From: SZAS-79 sp038319115
Lineage (GTDB): Bacteria; Pseudomonadota; Gammaproteobacteria; Burkholderiales; SG8-39
Assembly (NCBI GenBank): GCA_038319115.1
Contig: JBBQCV010000116.1
Span: 1 to 11,240, forward strand
Direction of reading: 5' to 3'
Length of the DNA stretch: 11,240 nucleotides
Below are positions 6,051 to 11,240 of this stretch, one piece after another (the first letter of the stretch is position 1; each line of letters starts with the position of its first letter). The notes below the pieces were generated by a model. The model made no database searches, had not been told where the DNA came from, and worked only from the letters and a program-made list of their open reading frames with translations. Both the position numbers and the translations under genes were made by a program.

Positions 6051-7567
6051 CCTTGCGCTACGCCGGCCTCGACGTCGCGCACCTGCTCGCGGCGCGGGCC
6101 CGCGAGCGCGGCAGCCACCCGTTCCTTATCTGGGCGCCGTTCGACGGCGTGCCGCAGGTGTGGGGTTACGCGCAGTTTACCGACGAAGCCGCGCGCATCG
6201 CCGCCGGCCTGGCCGCGCGCGGCGTCAGGGCGGGCGACCGCGTCATCGTCCACATGGAGAACTGCCCCGAGCTATTGCTCGCGTGGTTCGCCTGCGCGCA
6301 CCTCGGTGCGATCAGCGTGAATACCAACGCCGCGAGCGCGGGGCCGGAGCTCGCCTGGTTCGCCCAGTCCACCGGCGCGGTGGGGGCGCTGACCCAGCCG
6401 CAATTTGAAGCCGGCATCGCGGCGCATTGTCCGGGCCTCGCCTGGGTCGAAACGACCGGGCCGCGCTTCGACGCACTGCGCGCCGGCACCAGTCCGCTCG
6501 CGACGCGCGCGCCCGACCCAGCCGCTCCGGCGACGATCATGTTCACTTCCGGCACCACCTCGCGCCCCAAGGGCGTGCTGTGGACACATGCAAACGCGCT
6601 GTGGGGCGCTCAGATGGGCGCAATGCAGCTCGGGCTGCGGCCCGAGGACGTGTACCAGGTGTTCCTGCCGCTGTGCCACGTAGTCGGCCTGTCGTGGTCG
6701 GTGTTGGCCTCGCTGTGGGCCGGCGCCACAGTGGTGCTACAACCCAAGTTTTCCGCCTCGCGCTTGTGGCCGGTGGCGCTCGTGCACGGCAGCACGGTGG
6801 CCTCGCACGTGCAGTTCACCACGGCTGTCATGGCGCAGCAGCCCGTGCCGCCCGGCCATCGCTTCCGGCTGTGGGGAACCTCGGCGTGGATTCCGCAGCA
6901 CGAGGTGCAGTTTGGCGCGCGCATGATCGGGTGGTGGGGCATGACCGAAGTGATCACGCAGGGCATCGTCGGCAACTTGTACGCACCGCAGCGCCCGCGT
7001 TCGATCGGCCGCCCTTCGGTGGGGTTGCGTGTGCGTATCGCCGACGAGACGGGCGTGGCGGTGCGGGCCGGTGACACCGGCAACCTGCTCGTGAAGGGCG
7101 TGCGCGGCGAGTCGCTGTTCGCCGAATATTTCGGCAATCCCGCCGCCACGGCGGAGGCGTTCGACGCCGACGGCTATTTCCGCACCGGCGACCGCGTCAC
7201 GCTGCACGAGGACGGCAGCATCCAGTTCGCCGACCGGGTGAAGGACATGATCAAGGTCGGTGGCGAAGGAGTGTCGGGGGCGGAGATCGAGCGCACCGTG
7301 CTCGGCGTGGCGGGAGTCAGGGAAACCGCCGTCGTCGCAAAGCCCGACACGGTGTACGGCGAGGTGGCGATTGCCTTCGTGGTGCTGGCCGAGGACGCGC
7401 CGGCCGACACGGCAGAACGCGTGCTCGCGCATTGCCGGGCTTCGCTCGCCCGGTTCAAGGTGCCGCGCGAGGTCATCGTCACCGACTCCATCCGCACCGG
7501 CACGCTGGGCAAGGTGTCCAAGGCCGAGCTGCGCCAGCGGCTCGCGGCCGTCACCGGTAATTCGTGA
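6047..7567 (+). CDS. AMP-forming acyl-CoA synthetase (CaiC-like)
   Basis: The 506-residue enzyme should activate a carboxylic acid with ATP, then transfer the acyl group to CoA. The ANL-superfamily motifs appear in order: phosphate loop MFTSGTTSRPKG (from residue 165), WWGMTE (296-301), FRTGD (378-382), and 'DRVKDMIKVGGEGVSGAEIE' at the hinge. The final GKVSK has K489 as the expected adenylation lysine. All motifs are intact. The product resembles crotonobetaine/carnitine-CoA ligase and medium-chain ligases, but the substrate cannot be read from motifs. The ATG at 6047 overlaps the msrA stop, so translation is probably coupled. No nearby gene fixes the pathway; the thioesterase, amidase and isomerase would fit organic or aromatic acid catabolism. 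Confidence 0.92.
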   Translation: MTLRYAGLDVAHLLAARARERGSHPFLIWAPFDGVPQVWGYAQFTDEAARIAAGLAARGVRAGDRVIVHMENCPELLLAWFACAHLGAISVNTNAASAGPELAWFAQSTGAVGALTQPQFEAGIAAHCPGLAWVETTGPRFDALRAGTSPLATRAPDPAAPATIMFTSGTTSRPKGVLWTHANALWGAQMGAMQLGLRPEDVYQVFLPLCHVVGLSWSVLASLWAGATVVLQPKFSASRLWPVALVHGSTVASHVQFTTAVMAQQPVPPGHRFRLWGTSAWIPQHEVQFGARMIGWWGMTEVITQGIVGNLYAPQRPRSIGRPSVGLRVRIADETGVAVRAGDTGNLLVKGVRGESLFAEYFGNPAATAEAFDADGYFRTGDRVTLHEDGSIQFADRVKDMIKVGGEGVSGAEIERTVLGVAGVRETAVVAKPDTVYGEVAIAFVVLAEDAPADTAERVLAHCRASLARFKVPREVIVTDSIRTGTLGKVSKAELRQRLAAVTGNS

Positions 7568-7583
7568 CATTATTTTCCGTAGA

Positions 7584-7607
7584 CCTAAGCGCTGCGCGGC
7601 TCTTAGG
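7584..7607. terminator. Hairpin between convergent genes, possible two-way terminator
   Basis: CCTAAG (7584-7589) and CTTAGG (7602-7607) are perfect inverted repeats. One mismatch further in, GC pairs with GC, leaving a six-base loop. It lies 16 bases after the acyl-CoA synthetase stop and 28 bases past the stop of the opposing isomerase gene, where a bidirectional terminator is expected. Neither side has a clean U tract: on the + strand it is followed by GAAATTTAAATAG. Efficiency is therefore doubtful. Confidence 0.4.
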
Positions 7608-7621
7608 GAAATTTAAATAGA

Positions 7622-7636
7622 AGATATGTAATATCT
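7622..7636. repeat. AT-rich inverted repeat at the isomerase gene's 3' end
   Basis: AGATAT (7622-7627) and ATATCT (7631-7636) are perfect inverted repeats around GTA, and the right arm runs into the stop codon of the isomerase gene. Just upstream is the 8-bp palindrome ATTTAAAT (7611-7618). Such AT-rich symmetry is striking in this GC-rich setting. It may be a weak hairpin, a protein-binding site or a scar of a lost insertion; I cannot separate these. Confidence 0.35.
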
Positions 7637-8306
7637 ACCGGGCAGGATCCCAGTTCCCGCGCGCGAGCCAGTGCTCGAGCATCCACAGCCGGTCCACGCC
7701 CCAGATCGGCTCGCCGTCGACGATGAACGTGGGGACGCCGAACACCCCCTTGGCGATCGCCGCCTCCACCGCAGCTTTGAGCTCTTCTTTCATGCGCGGC
7801 GATTCGATGGCCGCAAGCACCGCGGCGCGATCGGCCCCCAGCGCCGCGGCCTCGTCGGCCACCACACCGGCCGGCGTGATGTCGCGGCCCTCGGCCCACA
7901 GGCGCGCATACATGCGCCGCGCGAACCGCACCGCGAGGGCCGGGTCGGCGGCCTTGAGCCACAGGAAGGCGCGCGAAGCCGCCAGCGAATTCACGCCTTC
8001 GAGGCCGTGCTGGACCATCGGCACGCCGAGGAGCCTCGCCATGCGCGGCTTGTCGTGCGCAATGTAATCGCGCTTGAGCGGCGTCTGCATCAGCGGCGGG
8101 AGCCCCATGACTTTCATCACCGTGATGCCAAGCAGCACCGGGCGCCAGTCGACTGCCCGGCCATAGCGCGCCGCGAGCGCCTCGACCTGGGTGGAGGCGA
8201 GATAGCCGTAGGGCGAGATCAGGTCGAAATAGAACTCGACCGGCGCCGCGCTCCGCGGCGATTGCCCGGGCGGCGTTTTCCCTGGCTTCGCGTGCGCGCC
8301 GCCCAC
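7635..8306 (-). CDS. 2-hydroxychromene-2-carboxylate isomerase-like DsbA-family protein
   Basis: The 223-residue protein belongs to the DsbA / kappa glutathione-transferase fold. In naphthalene catabolism, characterised members use glutathione to isomerise 2-hydroxychromene-2-carboxylate. Motifs are 'VEFYFDLISPYGYL', with S31 at the redox-active Cys position of DsbA proteins and therefore no disulfide chemistry. P192 in 'GVFGVPTFIVDG' is the conserved cis-proline, and 'WGVDRLWMLEHWL' closes the fold. The start is GTG at 8306, with AGGGG about seven bases upstream, only nine bases after the stop of the receptor gene, so they form an operon. About 20 residues rich in Pro, Gly and Lys precede the fold and have no signal-peptide character. 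Many homologues act outside naphthalene degradation, and no other naphthalene genes are present here, so the substrate is open. Confidence 0.85.
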   Translation of the reverse strand: MGGAHAKPGKTPPGQSPRSAAPVEFYFDLISPYGYLASTQVEALAARYGRAVDWRPVLLGITVMKVMGLPPLMQTPLKRDYIAHDKPRMARLLGVPMVQHGLEGVNSLAASRAFLWLKAADPALAVRFARRMYARLWAEGRDITPAGVVADEAAALGADRAAVLAAIESPRMKEELKAAVEAAIAKGVFGVPTFIVDGEPIWGVDRLWMLEHWLARGNWDPAR

Positions 8307-8315
8307 GGCCTGCCC

Positions 8316-9392
8316 CTACTCCAGCTTCAGGTTGGCTTCACGGATCAGCTTGCCGTACTTCTCCGTGTCGGCGGCCATTTGCGCGCGCAACTCGTCGGGT
8401 GTCGAGGGCGCGGCCTCGTGGCCGAGCTTCTCGTAGGCCTCCCGCGCTTCGGCGGTGGCGAGGTACTTGCGCATCTCGCCGTTCAGGCGCGCCACGATGT
8501 CGGCAGGCGTGCCGGCCGGCGCGAACACGCCGAACCAGACCGTGACCTCGTAGCCGGGAAAACCCAGCTCCACCATCGTGGGAAGGTTGGGCAGGAATTT
8601 CGAACGCTCGAGCGACGTGGCCGCCAGCGCGCGCAGGCGCCCTTCCTTGATGGTCGGGCCGACCACCACGAGGTCGGCCATCATGGTGGTGACGCGTCCG
8701 CCGAGCAGGTCGGGCAGCGCCTGGGCGTAGCCCTTGTACGGAATGTGCGTCATCTCGATCCCGAGCTGGCGCTTGAGGATCTCCCAGCCGAGATGGCCGG
8801 CGGTGCCATTGCCGTTGCTCGCGTAGGTGACGGTGCCCGGCTTGGAGCGCGCCAGCGCGATCAGCTCCGGCACCGAATTCACCGGCACCGCGGCCGGCAC
8901 CACGACGAAGAACGGCAGGCGCGAAACCAGCCCCACCGGCACGAAATCGCGTTGCGCGTTGATCGGCGAGCGCGCGCCGAGCAGCGCCGGCGTGACCACC
9001 ATCGTCGATGCCGCGCACAGGAAAAGGGTGTAGCCATCCGGCACCGACTTGGCCGCCGCCTCGGCGCCGATCATGGTGTTGCCCCCGGGACGCGCATCGA
9101 TCACGAAGCCCTGCCCGAACACCTTGGACCAGTGGTTGGACACCAGGCGCGCCGCGTTCTCCGCGCCGGCACCGGGGGGGAAAGGGATGATGACGCGCAC
9201 CGGCCGCGAGGGCCACGCGGTCTGCGCCGACGCGACGCCGATCGAGGCGGCCACGGCGAGCGCCGCGACGATGCCGCTGGCGGCTGCGCGCCATGACGCA
9301 GGCCGGTTGCGGGTGGCCATGCGCCGCGCATCGTCGGATTCCCGCCATGGCGCAGGTCGTGCCGCCGCTTGCCCTTCGTGCCGCTGGTTCAT
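8316..9392 (-). CDS. Tripartite tricarboxylate transporter receptor, Bug/TctC family
   Basis: This is a 358-residue periplasmic binding protein that captures organic acids or related small molecules, either for a TctAB membrane pair or for sensing. Family marks are 'WPSRPVRVIIPFPPGAGAE' just after the signal peptide, 'DARPGGNTMIGAEAAAKS' and PDGYTLFL. Others are 'HIPYKGYAQALPDLLGGRV', 'LPNLPTMVELGFPGYEV' and 'FAPAGTP'. The start at 9392 is set by a strong GGAGGAGA ribosome site at 9405-9398; the ATG at 9320 has none. This gives an unusually long, charged lead of about 35 residues before the hydrophobic core (about 36-53), with cleavage likely after ASA (residue 56). No tctA or tctB lies in the window, as is common for orphan Bug receptors. 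It is the first gene of an operon with the isomerase gene, whose aromatic-acid chemistry may hint at its ligand (inference). Confidence 0.93.
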   Translation of the reverse strand: MNQRHEGQAAARPAPWRESDDARRMATRNRPASWRAAASGIVAALAVAASIGVASAQTAWPSRPVRVIIPFPPGAGAENAARLVSNHWSKVFGQGFVIDARPGGNTMIGAEAAAKSVPDGYTLFLCAASTMVVTPALLGARSPINAQRDFVPVGLVSRLPFFVVVPAAVPVNSVPELIALARSKPGTVTYASNGNGTAGHLGWEILKRQLGIEMTHIPYKGYAQALPDLLGGRVTTMMADLVVVGPTIKEGRLRALAATSLERSKFLPNLPTMVELGFPGYEVTVWFGVFAPAGTPADIVARLNGEMRKYLATAEAREAYEKLGHEAAPSTPDELRAQMAADTEKYGKLIREANLKLE

Positions 9393-9397
9393 TTTTA

Positions 9398-9405
9398 TCT
9401 CCTCC
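9398..9405 (-). promoter_or_regulatory. Strong ribosome-binding site deciding the receptor start
   Basis: On the minus strand the sequence reads GGAGGAGATAAAAATG, a near-perfect Shine-Dalgarno site at normal spacing. It selects the ATG at 9392 over the frame's earlier ATG at 9419 and the later one at 9320. Confidence 0.8.
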
Positions 9406-9417
9406 GCGTGAGGTGCC

Positions 9418-9444
9418 ATTTTATCGGTAGTATTGGTGCGTCAA
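9418..9444 (-). promoter_or_regulatory. Sigma-70-like promoter of the receptor-isomerase operon
   Basis: On the minus strand, TTGACG (9444-9439) matches five of six -35 bases and TAAAAT (9423-9418) matches five of six -10 bases. The 15-base spacer is shorter than the preferred 17. Transcription would start near 9411, giving a leader of about 20 bases that includes the ribosome site. This is the clearest promoter in the window. Confidence 0.5.
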
Positions 9445-9494
9445 GCGCCCAGTCGCCGGCGCGTCCCAGGGGAAAGCCGCACCATGGCCGTCGC

Positions 9495-10382
9495 ATGAGA
9501 GTCATTTCACCCGACCTGCAGGACCTGAAGAGCGTCGCTGCCGCCGTGCTCGATCCGGCCGGCGTGCTGCTCGAGGCGAACGCCGGCTTCATGCAGCTCC
9601 TCGGCACCAGCCCGGCCAGGCGCATCGGCGCCAACGTTTCGCTGCTGCTCGTCAAGCCGTCCTTTGCCGAACTCGCGGCGGCGAAAGCCACCGAGGGCGG
9701 CGAGATCCATTGCGGCGCGTTTACCGTGATCGGCTCCGACGGCCAGTCGCTCGACCTGCCGGGGCGCGCGTGGCGCTCGGCTTTCGGCATCTGCATCGTG
9801 GCCGAGCACGACATCGAAGCCATGCAGCTCGCGCGCGCCGACGAGAAGCACAATCGAGCCGCCGCCGGCGAGCGCGAAGTCCGCTACGTCGAGGCGACCC
9901 TCACCGACAAGGTCTCGGGCACCGGCACGCGCGAGCGCTTCGACGAAGCCCTCGCCATCGAGGTCAGCCGCGTGCGCCGCTCGGGACTTCCGCTGAGCGG
10001 TCTCATGGCCAGCATCGAGGGCTTCGAGGGCATCGTCGCGCGGCAGGGCAGCGAGGTGGGCGACAAGGTGCTCGCTCGCTTCGGTTACCTGCTGCGCCTG
10101 CTGACCCGTCCCACCGACGTGCCGGCGCGCTTCGACACCGGGCGCTTCGCGGTGCTGCTGCCGCACACCAACCTCGACCGCGCCAGCGTGGTGGCGCTGC
10201 GCATCGACCAGGCGCTCAACTCGCAGAAGATCGAGTCGCTCGAGGGCAGCATCAGCGCCGATTTCGGCATTGCGCAGTTCGCCCAGGGCGAAGACGCCGC
10301 CGCATTCGTGCGCCGCTTGCAGGGCGCAGTGGCCAAGGCGCAGCAGTCCCCCGGCGACACGGTGGGGTCGGCAGCCTCCTGA
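9495..10382 (+). CDS. PAS domain plus degenerate GGDEF protein, likely non-catalytic
   Basis: The 295-residue protein has an N-terminal PAS-like sensor (about 7-108: 'AAAVLDPAGVLLEANAGFMQLLG'), a charged helical linker (108-140) and a GGDEF-type domain (about 140-285). The domain keeps fold landmarks such as 'RERFDEALAIEVSRVRRSG', 'GDKVLARFGYLLR' and 'FAVLLPHT'. Catalytic positions are lost: the metal-binding DxD is S173-I-E175, and GGDEF is D214-T-G-R-F218. The product-binding I-site RxxD (R205-P-T-D208) is intact, five residues before the GGDEF position as in PleD. It probably binds c-di-GMP or only mediates protein contacts, without making c-di-GMP. No transmembrane segment is visible. ATG 9495 was preferred because the frame from 9369 runs into the divergent promoter and the receptor gene; no ribosome site is evident. 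Confidence 0.8.
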   Translation: MRVISPDLQDLKSVAAAVLDPAGVLLEANAGFMQLLGTSPARRIGANVSLLLVKPSFAELAAAKATEGGEIHCGAFTVIGSDGQSLDLPGRAWRSAFGICIVAEHDIEAMQLARADEKHNRAAAGEREVRYVEATLTDKVSGTGTRERFDEALAIEVSRVRRSGLPLSGLMASIEGFEGIVARQGSEVGDKVLARFGYLLRLLTRPTDVPARFDTGRFAVLLPHTNLDRASVVALRIDQALNSQKIESLEGSISADFGIAQFAQGEDAAAFVRRLQGAVAKAQQSPGDTVGSAAS

Positions 10383-10393
10383 GCCACTTCAAT

Positions 10394-10425
10394 GCGCGCC
10401 ACCTCGGGGCGCGTCACGGCATTTT
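10394..10425 (+). terminator. Candidate terminator of the PAS-GGDEF gene
   Basis: GCGCGCC (10394-10400) pairs with GGCGCGT (10408-10414), seven pairs including one G-U, around a seven-base loop, 11 bases after the stop codon. A TTTT run follows at 10422-10425, seven bases beyond the stem, which is later than ideal. A second small hairpin, CCGGC-GCGT-GCCGG at 10442-10455, lies on the side of the opposing lipoprotein gene and may serve that direction. Confidence 0.4.
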
Positions 10426-10463
10426 CCCCGCGCCCGCTCCGCCGGCGCGTGCCGGGGCAGCGC

Positions 10464-10790
10464 CTACTTCACGATGATGTTGTTGCGGATGGTGCGCACG
10501 CCGCGCACTTGGCGCGCCACGCGCTCGGCCTGGCGCAGCTCCTCGGAATTGCGCGCCACGCCACCGAGGTGCACCACCCCGCGATCGCTCTCGACGCTGA
10601 TATTGAGCGCGTTCACGATGGTGTCGCCGACAAAGGCCGCCTTGACGCGCGCGGTGAGCGCCGCGTCGTCGATGAACTCGCCCGGCGATTCCTGCGGCGT
10701 CGCACAGCCCGCAAGCGCGAACAGCATGGCAATCGAAGCGGCGAAAGACGCGAATCGCGCGCGCCGTACCGGCCCTGTGACGTTGTTCAT
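10464..10790 (-). CDS. Lipoprotein with a single BON domain
   Basis: The 108-residue protein starts with a signal peptide ending in lipobox LAGC (C29 predicted lipidated). One BON domain follows at about 42-108, with the typical 'ARVKAAFVGD', 'GVVHLGGVARN', 'AERVARQVRGV' and terminal 'IRNNIIVK' blocks. BON domains (OsmY, DolP) associate with phospholipid and help preserve the outer-membrane barrier under osmotic or envelope stress; OsmY and DolP have two copies. ATG at 10790 is chosen because GGAG lies eight bases upstream; the longer frames from 10802 and 10949 lack this. The gene is divergent from the receiver-domain gene and convergent with the PAS-GGDEF gene. The 113-bp upstream spacer holds TTGTCA- and TTGGCA-like hexamers, but I could not pair either with a convincing -10. 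Stress control would fit the family but is not shown. Confidence 0.85.
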   Translation of the reverse strand: MNNVTGPVRRARFASFAASIAMLFALAGCATPQESPGEFIDDAALTARVKAAFVGDTIVNALNISVESDRGVVHLGGVARNSEELRQAERVARQVRGVRTIRNNIIVK

Positions 10791-10903
10791 GTAATTCTCC
10801 ATGGTTATGCGCAGTGGACAGCAGCAACAATCCCCGTGCCAATGCGCCTCATGACAAGTTTTGTACAGGCGTCGGCGGGTACGCCGCAGTATGATCGGCC
10901 TTG

Positions 10904-11240
10904 GTGACCAACCGGACACGCGCGCCAGTGATTGAGACGTCCTCCCCATCGAACCCTGCTCCCAGCCGCATCCTCATCCTCATCGTCGAGGACAACCGCG
11001 ACGCCGCGCTCAGCCTGCAGATGCTCCTCGAGGCGATGGGCCACACCGTGGGCGTGGTGCATGACGGTGAGAGCGCGGTTGCGGCCGCGGCGGCGGAGCC
11101 GCCCGACGTGATCCTCATGGACATCGGCCTGCCGCGCATGAGCGGGTACGACGCCGCACGCGCGATCCGCCGCGAGTGCGCCGCCAAGCCTCCGCTCATC
11201 GTCGCGCTCACCGGCTGGGGCCAGCCCGAGGATCGCAGGC
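10904..11240 (+). CDS. Response regulator receiver (REC) domain, 3' end outside the window
   Basis: The reading frame runs off the window after 112 codons. It is a CheY-like receiver that accepts phosphate from a histidine kinase. Visible features are the acidic pair E29-D30 after strand 1 (LILIVEDN), the phosphoacceptor D73 in 'ILMDIGLPRMSGYD', and the switch residue T103 in 'VALTGWGQPEDR'. The conserved Lys and any output domain are beyond the end. An in-frame TGA at 10892 limits the start to TTG 10901, GTG 10904 or GTG 10928; none has a clear ribosome site, so 10904 is a guess. The ALTGWGQ form is common both in stand-alone receivers and at the ends of hybrid kinases, but about 20 residues of lead before the domain favours a stand-alone or N-terminal receiver. 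Confidence 0.85.
   Translation, partial: MTNRTRAPVIETSSPSNPAPSRILILIVEDNRDAALSLQMLLEAMGHTVGVVHDGESAVAAAAAEPPDVILMDIGLPRMSGYDAARAIRRECAAKPPLIVALTGWGQPEDRR

Noticed and set aside
7671..9296. Long plus-strand open frame (541 codons) opposite the isomerase and receptor genes
   Set aside because: It spans two well-supported opposite-strand genes and their junction and has Arg/His/Gly-rich low-complexity composition; it is an artefact of codon bias.
10861..10895. TTGTAC and TATGAT as a promoter for the receiver-domain gene
   Set aside because: The two hexamers are 23 bases apart, too far for a sigma-70 promoter, and no other -35 fits TATGAT.
10392..10907. Plus-strand frames opposite the BON lipoprotein gene
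   Set aside because: The minus strand carries a lipobox, BON motifs and a well-spaced ribosome site; the plus-strand products look random.

Overview
The window reads as ordinary, gene-dense chromosome from a high-GC proteobacterium, most likely a betaproteobacterium of the Burkholderiales type. The grounds are strong G/C preference at third codon positions, a Bug/TctC-type solute receptor (a family greatly expanded in that order), GNAT, amidase and acyl-CoA synthetase genes in short operons, and a CheY-like receiver with an 'ALTGWGQ' motif. That placement is inference from gene content and cannot be confirmed here. I see no rRNA, tRNA, insertion sequence, phage gene, CRISPR array or plasmid function.

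Layout. A cytochrome P450 (81-1364, +) converges on a small lipoprotein gene (1361-1747, -); their stop codons share a CTAG. A 143-bp divergent spacer leads to a + strand series: a D-2-hydroxyacid dehydrogenase (1891-2898), a PaaI-type hotdog thioesterase (2916-3377), a possible 31-residue small protein (3379-3474), a GNAT acetyltransferase (3514-4026) and an amidase-signature hydrolase (4046-5329). After an 82-bp spacer with a perfect GC hairpin come an exported MsrA (5412-6050) and an AMP-forming acyl-CoA synthetase (6047-7567) that overlap by ATGA. An unusually AT-rich, palindrome-bearing spacer separates them from a convergent - strand pair: a Bug/TctC receptor (8316-9392), then a 2-hydroxychromene-2-carboxylate isomerase-like DsbA-family protein (7635-8306). 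Divergent from the receptor is a PAS plus degenerate GGDEF protein (9495-10382), which converges on a BON-domain lipoprotein (10464-10790, -). The window ends inside a receiver-domain gene (10904 onward, +).

How the genes may work together. The P450, dehydrogenase, thioesterase, amidase, CoA ligase, isomerase and organic-acid receptor are all of kinds used to take up and break down organic or aromatic acids and amides. The CoA ligase and thioesterase would act in opposite directions on acyl-CoAs. No single pathway can be assembled: ring-cleavage enzymes, the TctAB membrane subunits and P450 redox partners are all absent. I therefore treat it as a loose catabolic neighbourhood. The right end is a signalling and envelope-stress group.

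I found no convincing new multi-gene system. The observations most worth following are the GGDEF protein that has lost its catalytic residues but keeps a correctly spaced RxxD inhibitory-site motif, which suggests a c-di-GMP receptor, and the small ORF directly behind the thioesterase gene.
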